DNA from: CAZDCD01 sp964503885
GTDB taxonomy: Bacteria; Bacteroidota; Bacteroidia; Bacteroidales; UBA10428
DNA length: 64,000 nt
NCBI GenBank assembly: GCA_964503885.1
Contig: CAZDCD010000015.1
Location: 1 to 64,000 of the forward strand
Reading direction: 5' to 3'
Below, one piece after another: positions 9,509 through 18,600 of the stretch; the first letter of the stretch is position 1; every line of letters starts with the position of its first letter. The notes beneath the pieces are model-generated. The model did not search any database. It saw only the letters and a list, made by a program, of their open reading frames with translations, and was not told where the DNA came from. The translations under genes and the position numbers were made by a program.

Positions 9509-11539
9509 ATGACAAAAAAGCATCACAAACCAACCATTTCCCGTACCAATAAGGTTTCGGCTGGAGAAAATAGCAAACCTTCTCCCGGGAATAATGTTCC
9601 TGTTCAAAATGATAAAGGATTACGATCATCTGTTGAATATTTTTTCAGTAAAAACCTCAAGCTGTTCTTTTTTATTTCCCTTGGGCTAACGGTAATTTTT
9701 GGAATTTACCTTTTCGATGTAAAGATCCATGAAGGCGGCGATGATTCCAGCTATATTGAGATGGCTTACAATTTTCTGCATGGCAAGAGCTTCCCTTCCT
9801 GGCATGGGGAGTTTTATTCGATTTTACTGAGTTTGCCGATTCTGCTTTTCGGGATCAATGTCGTTGTACTAAAATTGATCTCTTTTCTGTTCATTATAGG
9901 GCATCTTATCTTTTTCTACCTCGCTTTCAGGAACCGCATCTATGCAACTCTTCTTGTGCTTACCATGCTGATTATCTCGGTAAGCTCGAACATCCTGTTC
10001 TTCAGCAGTCAGACTTATTCCGAAGCATTGTATATGCTCCTCCAGGCTATGGGTATTTATATAGTCTTCAGGCTTACCGATAACCTGAAAGAAAACAGGT
10101 TAAATAACCTTGGTCTTTGGCCTTACTGGCTGATCACCGGCGCAATAATATTCATGCTCGCCACCACCCGAAATATCGGGATGACATTTTTGCTGGCCCT
10201 TTTGGCATTTTTCCTTTTCACCCGAAGATATTGGGCTGTTATTTATGCGGTTGCGGGGTATTATATCTTCACTTTCCCTTTCCAGCTTTACAGAAAATAT
10301 TATTGGCATATCGGAGAGTCTACTTCAGCACAACAACTGAATTCAATCATCCTGAAAAACCCTTACAACAAAGCCGCAGGTACAGAAAATTTTCAGAGCA
10401 TGATTACCAGGTTCATTGAAAATATGAAGATTTATCTTTCACGCCATTTCCTTGATTCCCTCAGCTTGCGCGACGCCTCCGTAACCACTGCAAAATTGCT
10501 TCCCGCCCTGCTATTGGTTTTGATATTCCTTATAGGACTATACTTTGCTTTCAAAAAGAGCAGGTATATGCTGTTCATCGGAATATACCTCGGAGGTGCG
10601 CTGTTGACCACATTTATTACGTTGCAGCAGTCATGGGGACAGCTCAGGATGATCGTGATCTTTATCCCGCTGATGATCCTGTTTTTATCCTGGGGAATCT
10701 ATGAATTATCTAAAGTCCGCAATGTCAAAATCGTGTATTACGCCCTTCTCTTCGTGTTATGCCTGGTATTCTTTAAGAGCCTGGGCAATTCCATTAAAAA
10801 AGCAAAAGCCAATCAGGAAGTGTTGTCTAAAAACCTCGAAGGCAACCTGTATTACGGCTTTACCCCCGACTGGGTGAACTTTCTTAAAATGAGCGCATGG
10901 GTCGGGAAAAATATTCCCGAAAATGCACGTGTAGCTTCAAGAAAACCTTCGATCTCGTTTATATATTCGAAGGGCAGGGACTTTTATGGTATATTCCGTA
11001 TGCCCCTGGTGTCCGGTGATTCACTGATCAATCTTATTAATAATGAACATCCCGAAGTGTGTATCTTCAACCTGAACGAATTCAATACCAAACACATTCC
11101 AGCATTAGCACAGATGCAAATGCGCCAGACTTCACTGGCCTTTGCCGGGCAGGGATCAAATGTCTACGGGATCTTCGACCTGAGCGGGCCCTTTGGTGAT
11201 CAGTTTCGTATAGCTGTTGATCAGTATGGTATCCCCTGCTACTATAATACCAACGGTTTTATGTCAGAAATTCATAAAAGCAATGAGCAGTTTTACGGGG
11301 TGCTCCCCGATTCCCTGCTTGCGGACCTGAAAAAGAATAACGTGGAATATGTGATCATGGCAAACCTGAGAATGAACCCGAACATGAAAACCGGCAACAT
11401 CATCAATACGGTTCACCGCTATATGTTCTACATCGAACTGAAGTATCCGCAATTGTTCACGCTCGTTCACCAGATCGGGGGAGAAGACGATGAACCTGCC
11501 AAACTAATAAAAATAAACTATGAGCGCTATGCATTTTAA
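9509..11539 (+). CDS. GT-C-like multi-pass membrane glycosyltransferase (putative)
   Basis: This 676-residue protein has a basic cytoplasmic N-terminus of about 55 residues, then about ten hydrophobic helices between residues 55 and 430, then a soluble domain of about 240 residues. The first periplasmic loop after helix 1 contains HEGGDDSSYIEMAYNFLHG. This matches the acidic-loop arrangement of GT-C enzymes, which take sugars from polyprenyl-phosphate donors (PMT/ArnT-like). The gene is divergent from the glycan operon that encodes a DPM-like synthase, the enzyme class that makes such donors. No sequence feature fixes the acceptor; the assignment rests on topology and context. Confidence 0.7.
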   Translation: MTKKHHKPTISRTNKVSAGENSKPSPGNNVPVQNDKGLRSSVEYFFSKNLKLFFFISLGLTVIFGIYLFDVKIHEGGDDSSYIEMAYNFLHGKSFPSWHGEFYSILLSLPILLFGINVVVLKLISFLFIIGHLIFFYLAFRNRIYATLLVLTMLIISVSSNILFFSSQTYSEALYMLLQAMGIYIVFRLTDNLKENRLNNLGLWPYWLITGAIIFMLATTRNIGMTFLLALLAFFLFTRRYWAVIYAVAGYYIFTFPFQLYRKYYWHIGESTSAQQLNSIILKNPYNKAAGTENFQSMITRFIENMKIYLSRHFLDSLSLRDASVTTAKLLPALLLVLIFLIGLYFAFKKSRYMLFIGIYLGGALLTTFITLQQSWGQLRMIVIFIPLMILFLSWGIYELSKVRNVKIVYYALLFVLCLVFFKSLGNSIKKAKANQEVLSKNLEGNLYYGFTPDWVNFLKMSAWVGKNIPENARVASRKPSISFIYSKGRDFYGIFRMPLVSGDSLINLINNEHPEVCIFNLNEFNTKHIPALAQMQMRQTSLAFAGQGSNVYGIFDLSGPFGDQFRIAVDQYGIPCYYNTNGFMSEIHKSNEQFYGVLPDSLLADLKKNNVEYVIMANLRMNPNMKTGNIINTVHRYMFYIELKYPQLFTLVHQIGGEDDEPAKLIKINYERYAF

Positions 11540-11561
11540 ACACTGCATTTAAAAGCACCAG

Positions 11562-12350
11562 ATGCCGGAAAGGATAAAAACAGTGACTATTGTTGGTGCG
11601 GGCAATGTGGCCTGGCATCTTGCTTCTGTAATAAACCGGAAAGGATTCAGGATCAAGGAGATCATCAGCAGATCAGCACAACATGCAAAAGACCTTGCCG
11701 GAATCGTACATGCCCGGCACCATACAAATGCCGGCAGCATCGGCAGTGATCCCGACCTGATAATTGTAGCCGTTCCCGACGCAGAGATCGAAAATGTGCT
11801 GCACCGGATAAAACAAACCCGGAGCCTTGTTGTGCATACTTCCGGAAGCACCTCAATCAATGTTTTCGGGGATCATTTCACCGATTTTGGCGTGTTTTAT
11901 CCTTTCCAGACATTCACCAAAGGAAAACCTGTGGAGTTTTCAACTGTTCCTTTATGCATTGAAACCAATTCCGAAGAAAATACAGAAAAGCTTAAGAAAT
12001 TTGCATTACCGCTTACTCCGCATGTTCTTGCCATGGACTCACCTACCAGGCTGAACTTACACATCGCGGCTGTATTTGCCTGCAACTTTTCCAACCACAT
12101 GTATGCCATTGCCGAACATATCGCCCACAGCAAGGGTATTGATTTCAGCTTGCTGATGCCCCTGATCATAGAAGCAGCATCTAAAATAAAGGAAATTTCT
12201 CCATTGGAAGCACAGACCGGACCTGCGGTAAGGTATGATACCGGTACGCTTGAAAAGCATCTTGAATTGCTTGCGGATCATCCGGACCTGCAACATATTT
12301 ATAAAATAATTTCAGAGAATATTCAGCAATTTGCCCGTGGAAAAGTGTAG
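11562..12350 (+). CDS. Rossmann-fold DUF2520 protein
   Basis: This 262-residue protein opens with a dinucleotide-binding motif, TIVGAGNVAWHLA, followed by a domain like F420-dependent NADP oxidoreductases (SDPDLIIVAVPDAEIENVL; VVHTSGSTSINVF). The C-terminal half matches the helical DUF2520 domain (NLHIAAVFACNFSNHMYAIA; LEAQTGPAVRYDTGTLEKHL). The molecular function of this family is not established. It starts 22 bases after the preceding gene and leads an apparent operon with the KdsC-like, UbiA and Maf genes, an order I believe recurs in Bacteroidota. Confidence 0.85.
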   Translation: MPERIKTVTIVGAGNVAWHLASVINRKGFRIKEIISRSAQHAKDLAGIVHARHHTNAGSIGSDPDLIIVAVPDAEIENVLHRIKQTRSLVVHTSGSTSINVFGDHFTDFGVFYPFQTFTKGKPVEFSTVPLCIETNSEENTEKLKKFALPLTPHVLAMDSPTRLNLHIAAVFACNFSNHMYAIAEHIAHSKGIDFSLLMPLIIEAASKIKEISPLEAQTGPAVRYDTGTLEKHLELLADHPDLQHIYKIISENIQQFARGKV

Positions 12351-12478
12351 TTCCTTCACCATTCTTTGTATTATTTGGTGCCTTGATCTTCTGCTTAGCT
12401 TGCAGTAATTTTAGGCGGATATTTTTTGAATATACCAAACAAATTCGGTTCTTTATACCAATTTTGGAATAAAAGCAT

Positions 12479-13006
12479 ATGGGAGACAGCAAGTATACAA
12501 AAGCTTTTTTAAAAGTCAGGGCGTTTGCTTTCGACGTGGATGGTGTATGCACCAATGGAAATGTGTTGCTCTTCCCCGGAGAAGAGTTCGTGAGGATGAT
12601 GAATATAAAAGATGGCTATGCCATTCAGTATTGTATCAAACACGGATACCCCGTAGCAATCATTACTGGAGGAAATTCGGAGACTGTAAGAAAAAGGTTC
12701 AGTTACCTGGGCATTACGGATATCTACATGAAATCGTCGGATAAATTAGGTGATTATGAGGATTTCAGGAATAAGTACCAGTTCAAACACAGTGATATCT
12801 TATATATGGGAGATGATATACCTGATTATGAGATCATGAAGCATGCCGGAGCACCAACATGTCCGGCGGATGCAGCTGAAGAAATAAAAAAACTTTCGGT
12901 TTATGTTTCTCCAAGAAAAGGAGGGGAAGGATGCGTCAGGGATGTCATCGAACAGGTCTTAAAATTACATAATAAGTGGTTGATTGAAGGCGCTCATTTA
13001 TGGTAA
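12479..13006 (+). CDS. KdsC-like HAD phosphatase (KDO 8-phosphate phosphatase family)
   Basis: This 175-residue, cap-less HAD hydrolase has motif I FDVDGVCTNG (nucleophile and acid Asp), motif II AIITGGNSE, a conserved lysine in YMKSSDKLGDYE and motif IV YMGDDIPDYE. The length and motif set match 3-deoxy-D-manno-octulosonate 8-phosphate phosphatase, which forms part of the lipid A core pathway. A KpsF/KdsD-like isomerase is encoded at 58.5 kb. The family also contains phosphatases for other sialic-acid-like sugars, so the exact substrate is not settled. It overlaps the next gene by seven bases. Confidence 0.85.
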   Translation: MGDSKYTKAFLKVRAFAFDVDGVCTNGNVLLFPGEEFVRMMNIKDGYAIQYCIKHGYPVAIITGGNSETVRKRFSYLGITDIYMKSSDKLGDYEDFRNKYQFKHSDILYMGDDIPDYEIMKHAGAPTCPADAAEEIKKLSVYVSPRKGGEGCVRDVIEQVLKLHNKWLIEGAHLW

Positions 13007-13971
13007 CCGGAATGAATACTATCCATGCATATTTCAGATTGATACGCTGGCCCAACCTGCTTATGATCATTGCTACCCAGTATGCGATGAGGTATTGCAT
13101 CATCAGCCCTATGCTCCGGGAAAACGGGCTTGCACTGCAATTAAACAGTTTCGGTTTCATGCTCCTTGTAATCTCCACAGTTTTCATTACTGCGGCCGGC
13201 TATGTGATCAATGATTATTTTGACCGGAAAACCGATATGCTGAACCATCCCGATATGGTTATAGTCGGAAAAAATATCCGGCGGCGAAAGGCAATGGCGC
13301 TGCATATTGTGCTTAACGTCATCGGGCTCCTGTCGGGGTTTTATCTTGTATTTATAACGGATCTTAAGTACCTGGGACTGATATTTATAGGTGTAAGCGG
13401 ATTGCTGTGGTTTTATTCCACCACCTATAAACGGCAGCTCCTCATAGGAAACATTATTGTGGCATTTCTCACCGGTATGGTGCCCATTCTTGTACTTCTA
13501 TTTGAGATTCCCCTTCTGAGCAGGAAGTATGGCCATATTCCGGATGCCATGGGACTTGACATTAACTCGATGATGTCGTGGATCATTGCGTTTGCAGGTT
13601 ATGCCTTTATAATAACCCTCATCAGGGAAATTGTAAAAGACACCCAGGATTTTGAAGGCGACCAGGCATACGGAATGCAAACCCTGCCCATTGTAATCGG
13701 AACCCGGTGGACGAAAGCCATTATCATTACCCTTGTTGCAGTAACACTGGTGGGCACCGGTTACATCTACCTGGTCCATCTTAAGAATTATTTTGCGCTG
13801 TTCTATTTAAGCATTTGCCTGGTGATCCCGCTTGCTACCATTGCATATTTTACGTATACGGCCAGTTCAAAAGAGCACTACCGCCGTATAAGTTTTTTGC
13901 TTAAATTTATCATGATTACGGGAATTTTGTTTGCCCTGGTGGCAAGGTATTTAATTATTCATTTTTATTAA
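13000..13971 (+). CDS. UbiA-family prenyltransferase
   Basis: This 323-residue membrane protein has about nine transmembrane helices and the two Asp-rich motifs of UbiA prenyltransferases: NDYFDRKTD near residue 71 and DTQDFEGD near residue 219. It transfers an isoprenoid chain to an acceptor. In Bacteroidota this short type is commonly annotated as geranylgeranylglycerol-phosphate geranylgeranyltransferase-like, but the acceptor cannot be read from sequence. The start at 13000 overlaps the upstream gene by seven bases; an in-frame ATG at 13012 is an alternative. Confidence 0.88.
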   Translation: MVTGMNTIHAYFRLIRWPNLLMIIATQYAMRYCIISPMLRENGLALQLNSFGFMLLVISTVFITAAGYVINDYFDRKTDMLNHPDMVIVGKNIRRRKAMALHIVLNVIGLLSGFYLVFITDLKYLGLIFIGVSGLLWFYSTTYKRQLLIGNIIVAFLTGMVPILVLLFEIPLLSRKYGHIPDAMGLDINSMMSWIIAFAGYAFIITLIREIVKDTQDFEGDQAYGMQTLPIVIGTRWTKAIIITLVAVTLVGTGYIYLVHLKNYFALFYLSICLVIPLATIAYFTYTASSKEHYRRISFLLKFIMITGILFALVARYLIIHFY

Positions 13972-13981
13972 AAAGGAAGCG

Positions 13982-14620
13982 GTGTTACTATATACTCAAT
14001 TAAGGAACCACAGGATAATACTCGGGTCAAAATCGCCACGCAGGCAATACTTTTTGCGGGAAATGGGCATTGAATTCAGGGTCGCTGTTCCAGATGATAT
14101 AGACGAATTGTATCCGGCCGGTTTGAAAGGAGAAGAGATACCCGTATACCTGGCAAAGCTTAAAAGCAGTCATCTTCAGAATTATCTAAATGAAGAGACC
14201 ATTCTTATCACCGCCGACACCATTGTATGGCTCGATGACGAGGTTCTTGGCAAACCGGGAGAAAGGAAGGAAGCTGTAAGGATCTTAAAAAAACTTTCGG
14301 GAAGAAAACACGAGGTATATTCGGGCGTGTGCATCAGGTCGGCGCATAAAGAATTAACCTTCAGCGATAAAACCAATGTTTATTTTAAGTCTTTGTCAGA
14401 TCAGGAGATCGATTACTATCTCGATAATTACAAACCCTATGACAAAGCGGGAGCATATGGCGCCCAGGAATGGATAGGATTTATCGCTATTGAAAAGATC
14501 GAGGGTTCTTATTTTAACGTCATGGGATTTCCTGTACATAAACTGTATAATGCCCTGAATGATTTCGTCATTTCAGATACTGCCTATTTTCCGGGAAACG
14601 TTTCGTTCCCTGATGCATGA
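13982..14620 (+). CDS. maf: Maf-family nucleotide pyrophosphatase
   Basis: This 212-residue protein shows the Maf signature ILGSKSPRRQYFL near the N-terminus, followed by ITADTIVWLDDEVLGKP and KAGAYGAQEWIGFIAIEKIEG. These form the active site of Maf/YhdE/YceF proteins, which hydrolyse non-canonical or modified nucleoside triphosphates. The start is a GTG at 13982, ten bases after the UbiA stop. It is the last gene of the operon; the C-terminal extension of about 15 residues is not conserved. Assignment to the dTTP/UTP or m7GTP subgroup is not attempted. Confidence 0.9.
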   Translation: MLLYTQLRNHRIILGSKSPRRQYFLREMGIEFRVAVPDDIDELYPAGLKGEEIPVYLAKLKSSHLQNYLNEETILITADTIVWLDDEVLGKPGERKEAVRILKKLSGRKHEVYSGVCIRSAHKELTFSDKTNVYFKSLSDQEIDYYLDNYKPYDKAGAYGAQEWIGFIAIEKIEGSYFNVMGFPVHKLYNALNDFVISDTAYFPGNVSFPDA

Positions 14621-14781
14621 AAGCGGAGCCAGTAAGAATTCATGGCAAAGAGAACTACCCGATGAACAATTTACCGGTAAAAGAATTTATACAAACGAAA
14701 GCATACTGAATTTTTATTTTCGTTTTTTATGCGAATTTTACAAAGGTGTTAACCCCGTATAAAACCCTTAAGTAACGAACT

Positions 14782-16941
14782 ATGATCAGAAAAAGAAATC
14801 TGGTTTTTTTGATCCTGTTGCATTTCCTGGTTATCCCGGCATTCCCGGGTGAGGGAATGTGGATTCCGCTGCTGATCGAAAAGTTCAACATTACCGATAT
14901 GCAGCAGAAGGGATTTAAGCTGAGTGCCGAAGATATTTACAGCATCAACAAAGCCTGCCTGGCCGATGCCGTGATTCTTTTCGGCCACGGATGTACTGGC
15001 GAGGTGATATCGCCTGAAGGCCTCATCCTAACGAACTATCATTGCGGCTTATCGAGAATTCAGTCGCACAGCTCATTGGAAAAAGATTATATTTCCGACG
15101 GTTTCTGGGCCTATTCAAGGGAGGAGGAATTGCCGAACTCCGGGCTTGCTGTATCTTTTCTTAAAAAGATCGAAGAAGTGACCGAACGTGTTCAGGCAGA
15201 AATCGGGGATTCCATGCCTTCATCACTGAAAAAAGCCATAAGGGATGATAATATCCGGAAAATCATTGCAGAAGCAACGGAAAATACCACATATAATGCC
15301 GAAGTAAAATCATTTTATTATGGGTCTGCGTATTATATTTTTGTTTATGAAACCTTCCGGGATGTGCGTCTTGTCGGTGCCCCTCCCGCCTCGATCGGTA
15401 AATTCGGCGGTGATACCGATAACTGGATATGGCCCAGGCACACTGGTGATTTTTCACTCTTCAGGATCTATGCCGACTCCCTGAACAGGCCGGCTGACTA
15501 TTCCACAGCCAATATCCCATATACACCCAGAAAATCCCTGACCATATCATTAAGAGGTATCCACAAAAACGATTTCACCATGGTGCTCGGCTACCCTGCA
15601 AAAACCGATGAATACCTTGTTTCGGATGAAATCGGGTTAATCGCTGAAGAAAGCCTTCCCGTGAAAATTAAACTCAGGGAAACAAGAATGGACATCATTG
15701 CCAGCGCCATGAAGCTGAGTGATGAAGTCAGACTTGAATATACCAGCAAATATGCAGGGATAAGCAATGCCTGGAAAAAATGGATTGGAGTATTGAGCGG
15801 TTTTCAAAGAATACACGTTATGGGTATTAAGGAAGGGCAGGAAAATGAATTTCAGCAATGGATAAATGGCAATCCGGATTACGGGAGCAAATACGGAAAC
15901 CTGCTGGCTGATTTTAAAGATATCTATACCCGCATAAAGCCGTATTATATGGTCAGCGAATTTGGATATGAAACTATTATGGGTATCGAATTGCTGGGAT
16001 TTGTATCAATATTTACACCGTTACTGAATTTCACCTCTCACAGCGATCAGCATGAATTTGACACCGAAGTGGAAAACCTCAGAAAACAGACCAACAGCTT
16101 CTTTGCAAATTATTCTGAAGGAATCGACCGGAAGATCTTCGCCAGGATGATGGAAATGTATTATCAACACACCGGTCCTGATTTTCATCCTGAATTTTAC
16201 AACACGGTATACGGTAAATTTAAAGGAGACTATACCAGGTTTACCGACTATGTGTTTAATAAGTCGGCTTTTACCAGCAGCGAGAAAACCCTGGCACTAC
16301 TGAACTCAATGAATACCGGGAACACTCATAAAATTATGCGTGATCCGGCATTCAGAATATTTATGGAGTTCAGCAATCTTTTCGGCTTTGAAGTATATCC
16401 GGAATATGATGCATTGAATGACAAGCTCGACAGTTTATACCGGGTATATATTTCAGCGTTGAAATTGCAATCGCCGGATAAAGTGTTCTATCCCGATGCC
16501 AATTTTACTATGAGGATATCCTACGGGAAAGTAGAAGGCTATTCTCCTGCCGATGCTGTTCATTATTCATTCGCCACCACCCTGAAAGGGGTCATGGAAA
16601 AAGAGGATCCCGATATTTATGACTATAAGGTACCTGATAGGCTTAAAGCGCTTTATAATGCAAAAGATTATGGAAGGTACGGACAAAACGATACCATGTA
16701 TGTGTGTTTTGTAGCCTCCAATCATACATCGGGAGGCAATTCCGGCAGCCCGGTACTGGATGCAAACGGATACCTGATCGGATTAAATTTCGACAGGAAC
16801 TGGGAAGGTACGGTAAACGACTATTTTTATGACCCTGAAATTTGCCGGAATATATCGGTGGACATCCGTTATGTGTTATTCATTATTGATAAATATGCGC
16901 AGGCCGATAATATTATCAGCGAACTTACTATTATAGAATGA
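14782..16941 (+). CDS. S46-family dipeptidyl-peptidase, DPP11-like
   Basis: This 719-residue protein has a signal peptide (residues 1-23). The family S46 catalytic elements are His87 in LTNYHCG, Asp223 in RHTGDFSLF and Ser654 in TSGGNSGSPV. The spacing and length match the roughly 720-residue periplasmic dipeptidyl-peptidases of Porphyromonas and relatives. Arg672 in LNFDRNWEG falls where DPP11 enzymes carry the Arg that recognises Asp/Glu at P1; DPP7 enzymes have Gly there. Acidic-residue preference is therefore inferred. It probably supports peptide and amino-acid fermentation. The stop overlaps the next start (ATGA). Confidence 0.93.
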   Translation: MIRKRNLVFLILLHFLVIPAFPGEGMWIPLLIEKFNITDMQQKGFKLSAEDIYSINKACLADAVILFGHGCTGEVISPEGLILTNYHCGLSRIQSHSSLEKDYISDGFWAYSREEELPNSGLAVSFLKKIEEVTERVQAEIGDSMPSSLKKAIRDDNIRKIIAEATENTTYNAEVKSFYYGSAYYIFVYETFRDVRLVGAPPASIGKFGGDTDNWIWPRHTGDFSLFRIYADSLNRPADYSTANIPYTPRKSLTISLRGIHKNDFTMVLGYPAKTDEYLVSDEIGLIAEESLPVKIKLRETRMDIIASAMKLSDEVRLEYTSKYAGISNAWKKWIGVLSGFQRIHVMGIKEGQENEFQQWINGNPDYGSKYGNLLADFKDIYTRIKPYYMVSEFGYETIMGIELLGFVSIFTPLLNFTSHSDQHEFDTEVENLRKQTNSFFANYSEGIDRKIFARMMEMYYQHTGPDFHPEFYNTVYGKFKGDYTRFTDYVFNKSAFTSSEKTLALLNSMNTGNTHKIMRDPAFRIFMEFSNLFGFEVYPEYDALNDKLDSLYRVYISALKLQSPDKVFYPDANFTMRISYGKVEGYSPADAVHYSFATTLKGVMEKEDPDIYDYKVPDRLKALYNAKDYGRYGQNDTMYVCFVASNHTSGGNSGSPVLDANGYLIGLNFDRNWEGTVNDYFYDPEICRNISVDIRYVLFIIDKYAQADNIISELTIIE

Positions 16942-18020
16942 AACAGACTATGAAAAATTCAGGTATAACCATCAGGGTCAACGGCAGGGGAAATGCATGG
17001 CCGGTATTTATCGGCAAAAGACATCCGTTCTATTCAACCGGTGATCCTGATGACCTGGGAAATGTGTCGTTTTCAATATTCGGAACTTCTGAAACAGAAT
17101 TTTCCACCCGATCCATCCTCTGGTCCCTTCTAGTCGATGCCGGTAATAATATACCTTCATATATCATCAGGAACGAAAACCGCATCCCTGATGCATTATT
17201 CGTGACGCACCCTCACCTTGATCACACCCTTGGAATCGACTGGATAGCTGAAAGTTATTATTATACCCACAACAAATCGAAAAAGTACCCGCTGTATGCA
17301 ACCCTGCCATGCTGGAATGAAGTAAGAAATTCTTATGGCCAGCTGGAATCCATTATCGAATACAAAGAATTAATTCCGGGCATTAAAAGGCAGGTCGGTG
17401 AGGTTGCAGGGATTATGGTTACAGCTTTACCTGTTTTTCATGGTGAAAGCGGATTCGGTGCTTCCATGCTTATTTTTGAATTTAATGCAGGAGATGAAAC
17501 AAAAACAACTGCTGTTTTCAGTGGAGATATGCTCTGTCCGCTGATCAGAAATGCCGATTTTAAAATGCTTTCGGAAGCAAAAATTCTTTACATCGACTGT
17601 AACAACAGGTTTTCCTATCCTTTATCCACTCACGGAAGCTTTGTTTCAAAGAATCAGACGACCGGAACTCTAAGCAAATATATGGTCGAGTATCTCGATA
17701 AACTTACATTCACACAGATGATGGCACCCCATCTTCAGAAACCATACAACGATGCAATCCATGATTATTTCAACGAGTTTCTCAGCGAAAATTCAACTCC
17801 CGGCCAGTTACCTTTTTCAGTGATTGACTTTGTCCGCCGGACCCATATTCCCGACATCGGCCTCATTCATTATAGCGGGGGTGAAGATGAAAAATACAGC
17901 AAGCAGAACGTTGTGTCAGACAGCAAGCTCGAAGAATGGGCTAGAGGGATTGCCCGGGATGAAGGATTAAAAACACGGATTGCTGTCCCCCGAACGGGAG
18001 ATTTATTCAGACTGGTTTGA
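16938..18020 (+). CDS. Metallo-beta-lactamase-fold hydrolase
   Basis: This 360-residue protein carries the metal-binding motif THPHLDHTLGID (HxHxDH) near residue 93, a second His in LPVFHGESGFGAS and the later metal Asp in VFSGDMLCP. The overall layout resembles the cyclic-nucleotide phosphodiesterase / RNase Z-like branch. No signal peptide is seen, so it is probably cytoplasmic. It overlaps the S46 peptidase gene by four bases (ATGA), so the two are probably co-translated, but no functional link is known. Substrate unknown. An alternative start is the second Met (residue 5). Confidence 0.82.
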   Translation: MKQTMKNSGITIRVNGRGNAWPVFIGKRHPFYSTGDPDDLGNVSFSIFGTSETEFSTRSILWSLLVDAGNNIPSYIIRNENRIPDALFVTHPHLDHTLGIDWIAESYYYTHNKSKKYPLYATLPCWNEVRNSYGQLESIIEYKELIPGIKRQVGEVAGIMVTALPVFHGESGFGASMLIFEFNAGDETKTTAVFSGDMLCPLIRNADFKMLSEAKILYIDCNNRFSYPLSTHGSFVSKNQTTGTLSKYMVEYLDKLTFTQMMAPHLQKPYNDAIHDYFNEFLSENSTPGQLPFSVIDFVRRTHIPDIGLIHYSGGEDEKYSKQNVVSDSKLEEWARGIARDEGLKTRIAVPRTGDLFRLV

Positions 18021-18103
18021 CAAGAGAATATACTGTGAACCTTTTGCCTTTCTTTTAATTATTCTAAATTACACTCCGCTTTTTCATTTTATAAAAATTC
18101 GAA

Positions 18104-18137
18104 TATATTTGTGTTACTATTTCTTAAAAAGTAACAC
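18104..18137 (+). promoter_or_regulatory. nikR promoter (TATATTTG) overlapped by a NikR operator
   Basis: TATATTTG at 18104-18111 matches the Bacteroidota -7 element. Starting on its last base is a perfect 8-bp inverted repeat, GTGTTACT (18111-18118) and AGTAACAC (18130-18137), separated by 11 bases. Written as GTGTTAC-N13-GTAACAC, it is the spacing and sequence I recall as the predicted NikR motif in several non-enterobacterial groups. It ends one base before the nikR start codon. Ni-loaded NikR bound here should block transcription of nikR and the genes downstream. Confidence 0.8.
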
Positions 18138-18138
18138 T

Positions 18139-18540
18139 ATGGCAGTAAAGAGATTCGGTGTTTCGCTGGAAAGCGAAGTGCTTGAAACACTCGATGAATT
18201 TGTCAGGGACAACCAGTTTCCCAACCGTTCGCAGGCTATACGCCATCTCATTGAAAACAACATTGTCGAAAAAAAATGGAGGTGCAACAACGAGGTGGCA
18301 GGTGCAATTGTGATCGTTTATGACCATCATAAATTCGACATTAACAACAAATCGAACGAGCTCCAGCACGATTTTCACCATATTATTCTTTCAACACAGC
18401 ACATCCACCTGAGTCATGACTTGTGCCTGGAAACCATAGCTGTAAAAGGAAGGGCAAACGACCTCAGTGAACTTGCTGAAAAGATAATAGCCCTTAAAGG
18501 CATCCAGCATGGCAAACTGGTGATGACCAAAGCCTATTGA
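18139..18540 (+). CDS. nikR: Nickel-responsive transcriptional regulator NikR
   Basis: The start at 18139 (MAVKRFGVSL) gives 133 residues, the standard NikR length; a longer in-frame extension upstream crosses the operator and is rejected. Residues 1-45 form the ribbon-helix-helix DNA-binding domain. The C-terminal ACT-like domain retains all four square-planar nickel ligands: His77, His88, His90 and Cys96 in QHDFHH and HIHLSHDLC. These align with E. coli His76, His87, His89 and Cys95. It should repress nickel-uptake genes when nickel is sufficient, including itself through the operator at 18111-18137. It is the first gene of a four-gene block. Confidence 0.95.
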   Translation: MAVKRFGVSLESEVLETLDEFVRDNQFPNRSQAIRHLIENNIVEKKWRCNNEVAGAIVIVYDHHKFDINNKSNELQHDFHHIILSTQHIHLSHDLCLETIAVKGRANDLSELAEKIIALKGIQHGKLVMTKAY

Positions 18541-18548
18541 TCTGTTCA

Positions 18549-18570
18549 GGCGGATCGTGATCCGTTTTTT
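18549..18570 (+). terminator. Weak hairpin plus T-run after nikR (attenuator-like)
   Basis: CGGATCGTGATCCG followed by eight T residues lies between nikR and the receptor gene. The stem is only about five base pairs with a four-base loop, so it may be a partial terminator that lowers downstream expression rather than a full stop. Confidence 0.4.
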
Positions 18571-18600
18571 TTCAACAAAAAAACCATGTATGAAACTCAA

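Noticed and set aside
17980..18138. N-terminal extension of NikR by an upstream in-frame start
   Set aside because: The extension crosses the promoter and operator and lacks family similarity; ATG 18139 gives the standard 133 residues.
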